DNA from: Nymphaea colorata
Taxonomy: Eukaryota; Streptophyta; Magnoliopsida; Nymphaeales; Nymphaeaceae
NCBI RefSeq assembly: GCF_008831285.2
Contig: NC_045139.1
Span: 33,765,706 to 33,829,705, forward strand
Direction of reading: 5' to 3'
DNA length: 64,000 bases
The first letter of the stretch is position 1, and each line of letters starts with the position of its first letter. The notes under the pieces were generated by a model. The model saw nothing but the letters and a program-made list of their open reading frames with translations, did no database searches and had not been told where the DNA came from. Position numbers and translations under genes: made by a program. Positions 38,501 through 49,150 of the stretch are shown one piece after another.

Positions 38501-40497
38501 CTTAAATCAATCAATACAAATGGGACAACAAGTTGAACTCATTAGCTTAACAAATACGCATGTAAATGAATGGCTTAAATCTCATTCGTATTCATATGAA
38601 CTTATGATTTCAATATATTAAATCACTTAATATGATATAAGAAAAGTTGAACTAATTATATTAACAATAATGGATCAAATGAATTGCTTAAATTTCACTC
38701 CTTTTCATACGAACCTGAAATTTCAATCCCCTTAATCATTTAATAAACTCATCCCAATATATTAAATTTCGCTCGTTTTAATGTGCGAGAATTGAAATTT
38801 ATGCTCTTATTTGATCTTTTAAAGTTAATCAATCCAATGTGTTTAACTTGTTGCAAAATATATATCAAATGATTTAAGCGATTGAAATTACAATTCAGTT
38901 GAGTACTAATTAGATTTAAGTCAATTCATTTAATTCTGTATAGTCAATCCAATGAGTTCAACTTGTTGTTACATTTATATTGAATGACAGAAGGGATTAC
39001 AATCACAAGTTTGTATGAGTGCGAATGGGATTTCAGCCACTCATTTGATCCATTGTAGTTAATTCATTGGATTCACTATAATGAATCAAATTAATGGCTT
39101 GAATCTCATTCGTATTCATAGAACTTGTGATTTGAATCCCTTAATTCATTCAATAGCGATATAAAAACAAGTTACACGTTGCATCAAATACAAGAGATCA
39201 AATGAACGGCTGAAATTTCATTCGTATTCATATGAAATTGTAATTTCAATCCCATAAATCAATCAATAGAAATGTAACGACAAGTTTGACTCATTGGCTT
39301 AACAATAATGGATCGAATGAATTTTTTTGACCTCATTTGAATTCTTACAAACTGGTGACTTCAATCCCTTAAATTATATAATGTAGATGAAACAACAAGT
39401 TATACTCATTCAATTAACTATAAGTATCAAATGAATGTATTAAATCTCATTAATATTTGTATGAACTTGTGATTTCAATCTCTTAAATCTTCAAATATGG
39501 ATGTACCAACAAGTTAAACTTATCGGCATAACTATAAAGGATTCAATGAATGGCGTAAGTCTCATTTGTATTCATACAAACTTGTTATCTCAATCCCGTA
39601 AACATTCAATATAAACGTAGCAACAAGTTCAACTCATTGGATTTACTATAAGGGATCAAATGAATGACTCAAATCAGATTCGTATTCACACGAGCTTGTG
39701 ATTTCAGTCTATTATATCGTTGAATATAAATGCAATAAGAAGTTCAACTCATTGCATTAACTATAATAGAGTAAATGGATGGCTTCAACTCTATTTGTAC
39801 TCATACGAACTTCTGATTTCAGTCCTTTAAATCATTCAATATAAATTATAACAAGTTGAACACATATTGATTAACAATGACGAATTAAATGATTGGCAGA
39901 AATTATATTCGTTTTCAAACAAAGTTGTGATTTCAATCTCCTAAATCGATAAATATAAATGTAACAACAAGTTGAACTCATTGGATCAACTATGATGGAG
40001 AAAATGAATGACTTATATCTCATTCGTAGTTACACAAACTTGTGATTTCAATCACTTAAATTATTCGATATAAATATAATAACAAGTTTAATTCATTTGA
40101 TTCACTATAATGAATCGAATGAATGGCTTAAATCTCATTCGTATTCATAAAACTTACGATTTGAATCCCTTAGTTCTTTCAATATCGATACAAAAACAAG
40201 CTACACACAGGACTAAATATAGGAGATCAAATGAATGGCTGAAATTTCATTCATATTCATATGAAATTGTAATTTCAATCCCTTAAATCAATCAACAGAA
40301 AGATAACGACAAGTTTGACTCATTCTCTTAACGATAATGGATCAGATGAATGTTTTGGACCTCATTTGAATTCTTACAAAATTGTGACTTCAATCCCTTA
40401 TGTTATTGAATGTAGATGAAACAACAAGTTATACTCTTTCGATTAACTATAAGTATCAAATGAATGTATTAAATCTCATTCATGTTTGTATGAACTT
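35565..40497 (-). repeat. Array B, full HOR copy (4,933 bp)
   Basis: Second complete copy, between landmarks 35565 and 40498, collinear with the previous copy with scattered substitutions and short indels. Confidence 0.9.
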
Positions 40498-41258
40498 GTG
40501 ATTTCAATCAATTAATTTTTCAAATATAGATGTAGCAATAAGTTGAACTCATTGGCATAACTACATGGGATTCAAAGAATGGCGTAACTCTCATTCATGT
40601 TCATACAAACTTGTTAACTCAATCCCATAATCATTTAATATAAATGTAACAACATGTTGACTCATGGATTAACTATATGGGATCAAATGAATGACTTCAA
40701 TCAGATTGGCATTCATACGTACTTGTGATTTCAACTTATTAAATCAGTCAATAATATGGGATCAAATGAATGACTTCAATGAGATTGGCATTCATACGTA
40801 CTTGTGATTTCAACTTATTAAATCAGTCAATATAAATGCAACAAAATGTTAAACTCATTCGATTAACCGCAAGTGACCAAATGAAGAGCTTAAATCTCAT
40901 TCGTATTCGTACAAACTAATGATTTCGTTCCCTTAAATCATTAAATATAAATGTAACAACAAATTTAACTCGTTCAATTAACTATAAGTGATGAAATTAA
41001 TGGCTTAAATCCCATTCGTATTCACATGAATGTTTGATTTTCATTTCTTAAATCATTCAATATAGTTGTAGGAGCAATTGAAACTCATTTGATTAACTAT
41101 AAGGGATCAAATGAAAAACTCAAATCCCATTTGTGTTCATATGAACTTATGATTTCAATCCTTAAAATCATTCAATATTTATATAAAAACTGGTTAAACA
41201 AATATGATTAATTAATTACGATTGTATAATTGTTCAAATTAATGGCTGAAATCTCATT
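40498..41258 (-). repeat. Array B, terminal partial HOR copy
   Basis: Follows the HOR for about 760 bp with a private 79-bp local duplication (atatggg landmarks at 40675 and 40754). It stops in the middle of a monomer after aatggctgaaatctcatt, where unique sequence begins. Confidence 0.9.
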
Positions 41259-41277
41259 GTCATTTGACACCATTAAT

Positions 41278-41728
41278 AACCTTGTTGCAATTAATTGTCT
41301 CCTTGCATTGCTTTCTAGCGATAACAATGAAAAACATTTAAACATCTGTTTTTACTACTAATGACAGGCCAGATAAATTAATATACTTAATCATGTGTTA
41401 ATATTATTGAATTCAGTAAAAAAAGTATAATCCAAACTTATGAACTTGATTCTTTTATTGTTGAAGGTAATACAACCTTTTCATGTCAATAACCCAAATA
41501 TAATTAACCTTGTTGCAATTAATTGTCTCCTTGCATTGCTTTCTTGCGATAACAATGAAAAACATTTATACAACTGTTTTTACTACTAATGACAGGCCAG
41601 ATAAGTTCAATATACTTAATCATGTGTTAATATTATTGAATTCAGTAAAAAAAGTATAATCCAAACTTATGAACTTGATTCTTTTATTATTGAAGGTAAT
41701 ACAACCTTTTCATGTCAATAACCCAAAT
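41278..41728 (+). repeat. Tandem duplication at the satellite edge, 228 bp x 2
   Basis: A unit beginning aaccttgttgcaattaattg occurs at 41278 and 41506. The copies differ at only a handful of positions. The sequence is unrelated to the satellite and starts 20 bp after it ends. Confidence 0.93.
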
Positions 41729-44700
41729 TTAAGTTGGTAATAATTTAGAGACTAAAATCCAGCAATGTCCCATATGTTGTTGGATGAGTAAAAATAGCAA
41801 TTGGGTGACTATATCAGAGCACTAACGATGATTTTTAGTGCAATAATTGCTTATGAAGCAGTCAATGAAAAAATTTTAGTTTTAACCATCCAACTACCCG
41901 ACAAATTTTAATCCATCTAATAATTTTTTTTTTAATGATGGTGCAAATGCAATCTTTAGTAGCATGGCTTATTGAGGAACAAAATTCTGACGACTGGCCA
42001 TATCTAGATCCAGTTAAGACCTTGCACTCAAACCCAGCAGGATATAGTTGTTGACCTTTCATGAGATTTCCTTTTCTAAGCACTTGAAATATCAGCCCTT
42101 AAACCATATACATGATATCTGAATTCCTGTAGTTATTTTCTTTATTCAGAATTTCATATTATTTAATTTGCATCGTTGACAATAAATGCTGCTTCCATTT
42201 TGATGAAGACTAAAAGGTTACCGCGAAAGAATGTTAGTCTAGAAGGCTGGGAAATGAGAGACGAGGAAAGAGATGCCAGAATATATTCAAATGAAAGCAA
42301 TGGTGATATGTCTCATTGCTTATATAAAAAAGCATTGTAGTAATTGACCAATTACAGTAATGCCCTTATGAAGAAAGAGTACTTACACAGTGTGTATATA
42401 TGTAATACGTGGATGGGATGGGATTCAAACCAAAATTTAAAAAATAAAAGACAAACAATATACACAAACTATGTTAGATCCTCGAGGAGAAAGCATGTCA
42501 TCGTTCCAAAAATACAACCACACCGTAATCGACGGTCAGATCAGCCTCCATTTCTTCAGGCCATGGACTTGAACTGACCTATCAAAAGCTTAGCAATTGA
42601 CTTCAGAAATCCTCACTAAGTTTAAATTTCATTCAGCAAAGAGAGAAAGAAAAAGAGAGAGAGTTGATTTGATAGAATGGGAATGCATGACACATTTTGT
42701 AGACAAGAAGTCTCCTAAATATAAAAGCAAACCACAAAAAAATTAAAAAAATAAGATATACAAGACAACATCACAAATAAGAAAAATGCGAAAGAGCAAG
42801 TGAATAAAAAAGCGTCAACTCCAAGGTTCAAGTGGAAAACGAAGGGCCATCTTCCCTTCTTTCTTTCAATTTTTCTTGAGTGTTTTTTCATTTTTTTTGG
42901 TATTATATTCATAGCTAAAAATTTTTGGTAAATTTTAATGGCCACATATACCATTTCTTTCGTAGTATTTTTCATACGAATCAAACTATAAATACAAGTT
43001 ACGAAGGAGGTTGAGATTTAGGGCAGTCACCCAAAACCCCTTACCTCATTTGAGTGGTATTTCGATCACTTGAATAAAATAACTTGATAGTGTGCTGCAG
43101 CTTTATGCTAGTAATCTCGAGCAATTTCCAAATGAGTTTCACCCTAGAAGCTAGAGAAATTGCCATATTTACGTGTATAGAAAAAAGACAAAAAGAAAAA
43201 AAAAATCAAGAGGTTCGATGAAAATGTCACCTATGTCCTCTATCAGATGCAGACACTCACTTGCCTTTCTTGAGTGATGAATTTTCCTCAAATAAATGAC
43301 GATCATTACAGTTACAGGCACAATATTTGAATTTGAAACCAGTATTTACATCTGGCGTTATTGAGAGGTTGGTATTTCCTTTCTCTTTGTGTATTTCAAA
43401 ATTATTTCTAACTTGGTATTCCTGTGGACTTTTCCGTATCATATTGGCTGTCACACATGCCTTCATTCCTTGATTGTCTCAATTTGAAAATGACATAATC
43501 TGGGTGAGAATCAAATCTGTCACTAATATCTTGATTGATGTTATCTTCGCAACAATCTCACTATTTGAATTGATGATATGGACGGCATGAGAAGGATCTA
43601 TTTTGCTTTCATGATTTATAACATTTTCATTGTAGTTTTAGAAATTGGTATGTAATTGCTCATGTTGGGTGAGCAGGAGGAGTATTTCATCCTATCGTCC
43701 AACAAGAGGGCCGAAGCTCCCTACCCTTCTCCCCATCACCCTAGGTTTCAAGTTTGCTTTCGTTGCCTTGGGTAAGACGCTTTCGCTATGCTTCAACTTG
43801 AATATCGGTTCCTCCTTTTTACAACACAAGAAGTTGGTGCCTCCAAAGATTCAAAATGGACACTGGCTACTTTACCTACCTCGTGGACCTAACTCGGCCA
43901 TGCTCATATGTAAAAGAACAATCTCAATTTCTAGCAAATTGCCTGATCCACCAACTCATTGCTTCCAGAAAACCATGTGCGAGTTGTTCATATGTCTATT
44001 TGTTGTTTTGCCCTCACCTGACAAGATATCTGAACAATAAATGTAGATATGTAGAAATAAGAAATAGAACACTGTAGTCACGGGTAGTATTATCTATTGA
44101 AGAACTAAATTGGCACAGAAAGCAATCCTTTTAGGAGTAGTAATATCACATTATCAACACCAATAACTTGCTGGCATTCTACTGTTTGTTTGGCTATCAC
44201 CTGATAGGACACCCATGCAACATGATTAGACATTAAGAAACAAGGAATATAACATTGTAGTTACTAAAAGTGTTCTCTATGAAAATAGATACTGACAGAA
44301 AAGCACCTATTATTTAATACTAAATCAGTTAGATCACATGTCAAAAAAATAACTTGCTGAAATTCTGAACAGGAAAAAGAAAAGCAGAACCTTAGGTTGC
44401 AGACTATATGATTATGTTTAGAACTAAGCAAAGGATGTAAAATAAGACAAGGTAAAGGAGCACGAATTGGAACAATCATCTTTTGAGCCTAATAATTGTG
44501 CTGATAGCATGATGGTTTAGGAGTTCAGCAAGTGCATAAAGCTTAATAGCAGTAAACTACTAGTGCAATTAGGTAAGCATTGAGAACGATGGAAGATAAA
44601 TCAAAAGAGTCAATACTCATTAACCCTAATTTGCTCTTAGGTAGATATTTGCAAAAGTTACTAAGAGGTCCATTGTATTATGGAAAAAATAATAAAAGGG

Positions 44701-44940
44701 AACTGTTGACTTTGGTATGTATGGGCTGAGTCCCAGACCCATTACTGTGTTCTTTAAATATGTCTTGTAGCCGTTATTTTATGAGGTTAATGACATGCTA
44801 TATACAAATAAGCAACGTGGACCTTCTGATTCCATTATGTTATATACAGTTCTTCCATGAGGTAAGTTATGAGTTCCATTATATCATGTTTTCTGTGTAG
44901 AAGTTTTAGAGAAAAATGTCGCAAATAAGGCTATAATAAT
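41729..44940. other. AT-rich intergenic or intron-like DNA
   Basis: Contains an AG-rich run (42641-42665), a stretch of mixed composition at about 43660-44040 with a 131-codon frame of no recognisable family, and stop-dense AT-rich DNA elsewhere. No gene, RNA or transposon end can be supported. Confidence 0.45.
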
Positions 44941-44976
44941 TGTGGAATTGAACCAAGTTGCGAATGTTGGTTGCAG

Positions 44977-45067
44977 GCTACCTGATGAGGACCTTGGCTT
45001 TACAGTCATAGACAGTGTTGCTTCTACATTAGGGCCCTCTGTCACGCTTTCAAAGGGTACTTCAAAG
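44977..45067 (+). other. Exon-like segment of an unidentified gene (91 nt)
   Basis: The segment lies between a consensus acceptor (ttggttgcag ending at 44976) and a consensus donor (AAAG|GTAACC, GT at 45068-45069). One frame is fully open and gives 30 residues of ordinary composition, starting LPDEDLGFTVIDSVASTLGP and ending SVTLSKGTSK. The size is typical of an internal plant exon. I do not recognise the protein. The open frame also runs on past both splice sites, which weakens the case. Alternatives are a gene fragment or chance. Confidence 0.3.
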
Positions 45068-45826
45068 GTAACCGACTGGTATAAGCAAACTTCATCCTCT
45101 TTGCAGAAGTTAACCTGCAAGCTTATAATAGTGCCTGATTGATCACCATGGTACAATAATAGCTTTAATCAGTCAGAAACTTGTTTAATTCAATGAGCCC
45201 TGGAACACTCATCGGGAAAAAGAAATAGATACTCAACTACATAGTCCTGAATCAGAGGTGATGAACAAAGAGAAAATCCACGTGAGTGTCTGGAACCTAG
45301 ATCTTCAGATGCAAGAAGATATTTCACTTCTCATTTAATGAAGTGACAGTCATTAAAAAAGTACTTTTTCTAATTCCATGGGTTATAAACTGAATTTTGA
45401 AAGCCAAAACATTTGGTATCATAGCATAAGGTTTCAGGCACACTGTCGGTGCGGGAAGCACCACTTCCCTGGGCACCGTCAGTAAGGCCATATTTATTTC
45501 ACATATTATTTTCAAACAGGTCAGAAAAAGGTCTCGATGGCAACACTAATGGGAGTTCAAGTTCAAGGGTCATGCACCTTTGGTAGAAAATTCGATCCAG
45601 CCTTTCCCCAACCATCCCCCTAAACATACATGCATTTGTATGCGTATAGTGTGTGTGTGAAGAATAAGTTCAACATATGGTGTGTGAGTATCAAGAATAA
45701 GTTTAACCAGCCCCTCTTTTCTCTCTTGCTTAATTTTTCTTCCTCTTTTCCATCTACGCAACGATACTCCCCCACCCTAGGGTTGGCAGATCCTAATGAA
45801 TGGAGACCTCATAAACCAATTCGAAA

Positions 45827-45843
45827 ATGTGTGTGTGTATGTC

Positions 45844-45895
<52 letters not shown>
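45827..45895 (+). repeat. Compound microsatellite (TG)n(TA)n(TG)n
   Basis: A short TG run, then about 10 TA units (45844-45864), then about 16 TG units up to 45895. Short open frames across it are artefacts. Confidence 0.97.
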
Positions 45896-45896
<1 letters not shown>

Positions 45897-47559
45897 AAGC
45901 CGGTATGTGAAATGAGTGTGTGTGTGTGGTATCTTCTCCTCAAGTTTGAGGTTTGGTTTTGCATTACCTATTGAAGTTGTTGGGATGTTCAAGAGTGTAC
46001 CTCTTGAAGCACTTGCATTCTCAAGATTGGGCCTGATTTACAGTGTTTGCATGGCCGATAAGAATATCCGCAATATATACATTTCATTTCCACTTTGACT
46101 TAATTTAGCAAAATATGTAAAAGATGAACAAGTTATAAAACAAAAAATATATATTTACAAGAAAAATTAGGAAATATGTATTAAAAGATTTTGTTTGGTT
46201 ACTCACTAAGTAGTGGATATCTTAAGTTTGTGAGTTACAAAAGCAAAAAAAGTCTTCATAAAACTCAGGCATTTGAAAAAGCTTGATACACAACTGAGCC
46301 TAGTTTGTTTAAAATCAATTTAGGCTAAATTTTATACCCAAGTTCAGCTAAAACATATTAGGCATCTGAATCTGAAGGCACTTGGCCCTATGCTCACTGA
46401 GAATTATTATTTAACCTTCAACTGGAAAACAACCACTTAGTTTGATATCTGATCTGAAAAGAAAGGCACTTTTGTGTGTACAAAAATACTGCTCAGTGGA
46501 TTCAAATATTGAACCATTGAAACGTGAGCTGAAACAGTCAATGCACTATACAGAAGTGCATGTGTGAAAACATATGAGACTATGAGTAGTCCTCTAAATA
46601 AGTTAAAGAGTCAAAGTTTATGGTTTTCCATTTGCGTTTACTTAGCCTGTATGTTCTTTTTTTGTGTGTTTATGTATTAGGTTTTGTATTGTAAAAGGTT
46701 TCATTAGTGAGGGCAGTCTGGTCTTTTATTGTTTATTCAGTGAACAAGTTAGCATCACAACCCTCATATTGAAGTTATGTTCTAAGCAGCAAGATGTTAA
46801 GTGTTGTTGTTCATGTACTGAAGACCGGATGTGAATAAGAGCACACTAAGTCATTTTCTTAATTTGGTTTTGCATTATTCATCATATTGTTGGGAAGTGG
46901 GAACTTGACGACAGAAAAAAAAAATTGTTCTCATGTACATTAAAGGCTGGGTACATATGAATGGACCATATTTAACGCCACTTTGACTCCATTATAATTT
47001 TCTAGATTTGGGTTGAGAAAAAGTTTGCTACGATTTTTGTATCCCTTAAAGAAGAAGATCAAAAGTGTTTTAATAGTCCAAAAAATGAATGGATCTTCTA
47101 GGACAAGAATATGAAATTTTGTTTAATTTTGGGGAGAAAGAAAGGTTCTTAGAACTCCATGACATGAATGAGAACATGTGGCACATGATTTTTGGCAACT
47201 TGATGCTTAGTTCATATGGAGTAAAACTGAATTTCATCATTTTCCAAGAGTCAAACACTCTTAGAATCAATATTTTAATTTTTATCCATTTAAATCAGAA
47301 TAAAATGTGATTTTTATAACAATTTTGAGGAAAAACGATGATATCCACATTTCCTCTATATTTTAAAGTCTGATTTCATCCTCATTTGCCTAATTCTTAA
47401 TTATTTTGAGTTTCTCATCTATGACTCAAGCTTATGGACTACATCTCTAATTCATGTGCTTAACAATATAATAAGCACATTTAGAGAAAGTCCTACATTT
47501 TAATTAAAATCAATCTTCATGCATAGATTGTATGACGTGTGATTGCAATGAATGGATTT

Positions 47560-47657
47560 GAGAGATTATGAGAGAGTGAAGAATGTATGTTTCATATGAA
47601 TGAATCTTGAGAGATTATGAGAGAGAAAAGGGTGAATGTTTCATGTAGTTTCCCTTC
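47560..47657 (+). repeat. Tandem duplication, 49 bp x 2 (diverged)
   Basis: gagagattatgagagag starts at 47560 and again at 47609, each followed by a related gaatgt...tttcat segment. Confidence 0.85.
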
Positions 47658-48450
47658 TTATTTCATGCATGCACTTTCACCCAAAGTCAATGGCATCACA
47701 TGCACATTCTCAAGAAATTAAGTAATTCAAATTTGAGTTGCAAAAAGTGACCAAGTCATATTGCAACAACAATTTGTAAACTTCACTTAACTTCAAAAGA
47801 AAACACAAGCAATGCATTCATAATCTTCGCCAAAATGTGTTTAGAAAACAACACGTTTTTTAACAATTTGGAATCTATGTTTCATCATCACAAGTTTCTA
47901 AATATCTTAGTCCCAATTACATGATTTGGCAAAAGAAGAATTCAAAATCAATTTTGATCATAAGATGGTCACAATTTCAACTCATGAATCATCTTGAGTT
48001 CACAACAAAGAACTCAAATTTAATCTTCAAAATCCCCAAGAATTGTGGATCTCAAATCAAATGGCACTAAAACAAAGGTTTTTAAATCAACTTGAAAATC
48101 CTCCAATCTTCAAATTCATTTTCAAAACAAGTTCAAATCACATATTCAAAATGAATTTTGGTTCTTGAATCCAAAACCTCAATGCATAAGCATATAGGAT
48201 TTGCATCAATAACTCGTACATGATCTAAGTGATCTTTAGTCCTTGGTCCAGTCACCCCTGTTAAAGGCGGTAGGAACGGTTGGACCTCGTACCGATGGGC
48301 AGATCCTTTCCTCTTAAATTTTTTCTCAAAACCCTCAATTTTAAAAGAATTTTGTTGATTTGCATTTCGACCCCCTTTGAGAAAGGGGTGGGGTGTGAAC
48401 AGCCTGCAATGTAATTTTTAAGTGTAATTTATAAGAAAATGTGCAGGTCA

Positions 48451-48671
48451 AAAATTGTCAGTATGTGTGATGGCTTCTACCTTATCTAGACAAATCGCCA
48501 CTACTAGTGAAGATGACATAAGTTCTAGCAGTGTGCACACATTCGTAATGAATGCAGTAGTGTCTATCTAACCTCTCATCAACTTGGCTGTTCAGTATGA
48601 GATGGTTATTTAAAGGACTATATACTAACTTAAATGAAGGGACACATGGGGAGGATTCTAAAGATAAATGA

Positions 48672-48738
<67 letters not shown>

Positions 48739-48898
48739 GGGTATGCTTACATCTAGATTCCTAAACTAATGGCAGTTGATGGCTGACACATCAAGATTAT
48801 GAAATGTGTGTGTGTGTGTGTGTATAATATAAGGGTATGCTTACATCTAGATTCCTAAACTAATGGCAGTTGATGGCTGACACATCAAGATTATGAAA

Positions 48899-48929
<31 letters not shown>

Positions 48930-49150
48930 GTCAAAATCTGTGATTGCTTCTAGCTGATATAGACAGAACGCCACTACTTTATATTTATATATATATATAT
49001 ATATATAATTGTCAGAATGCGTGATGGCTTCTAGCTGATCTAGACAAATCGCCACTACCAGTGTAGAAAACACAAGTTCTAAAGTATGCACACATTTGTA
49101 ATGAATGCAGTAGTGTCTATCTAACCTCTCATTAACTTGGTTGGGATGCA
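48451..49150 (+). repeat. Microsatellite-linked duplication cluster
   Basis: Three related copies of a unit beginning with a ttgtcaraatg-like word and gcttctag start near 48452, 48928 and 49008. Copies 1 and 3 run on through tagtgtctatctaacctctc (about 135 bp); copy 2 stops after ccactac. Between copies 1 and 2 a different 94-bp unit (taatataagggtatgcttac) is duplicated at 48731 and 48825. TA or TG microsatellites sit at nearly every joint (48673-48730, 48807-48823, 48899-48926, 48985-49006). Confidence 0.9.
48673..48730 (+). repeat. Compound microsatellite (TA)n(TG)n
   Basis: About 10 TA units followed by about 19 TG units, at the left joint of a 94-bp duplication. Confidence 0.97.

Larger units (their letters stand above)
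27968..41258 (-). repeat. Satellite array B (about 115-bp monomer, - orientation)
   Basis: About 13.3 kb of the same monomer family as array A but reversed: ttgtgatttcaatccc, aaatcattcaatataga, aacaacaagttgaactcatt and ggatcaaatgaatggc are reverse complements of array A blocks. The anchor tgattt recurs about every 113-116 bp. The monomer order differs from array A and repeats every 4.93 kb (about 43 monomers). The array ends abruptly at 41258 inside a monomer. No coding capacity. Confidence 0.97.
45070..48450. other. AT-rich DNA with microsatellites, no gene seen
   Basis: Stop-dense sequence with one TA/TG microsatellite, a 49-bp tandem duplication at 47560, and a purine-rich tract ending gaaaggggtgggg at 48393 followed by tgtgaaca, which resembles a polypurine tract next to an LTR start. 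No matching LTR partner was found. The region is probably retroelement-derived. Confidence 0.4.

Noticed and set aside
13795-41258. Short open frames inside the satellite (for example near 15620, 25722 and 37804)
   Set aside because: They occur in single HOR copies and are broken in the equivalent positions of other copies, so they are chance openings.
43645-44040. 131-codon open frame
   Set aside because: No recognisable domain, overlaps another frame, and lies in intron-like DNA. Kept only as a remark in the intergenic entry.
48372-48388. Perfect 7-bp stem hairpin (ccccttt / aaagggg) resembling a bacterial terminator
   Set aside because: There is no U-run logic or upstream gene, and the context is plant nuclear DNA. 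It is better seen as part of a purine tract.
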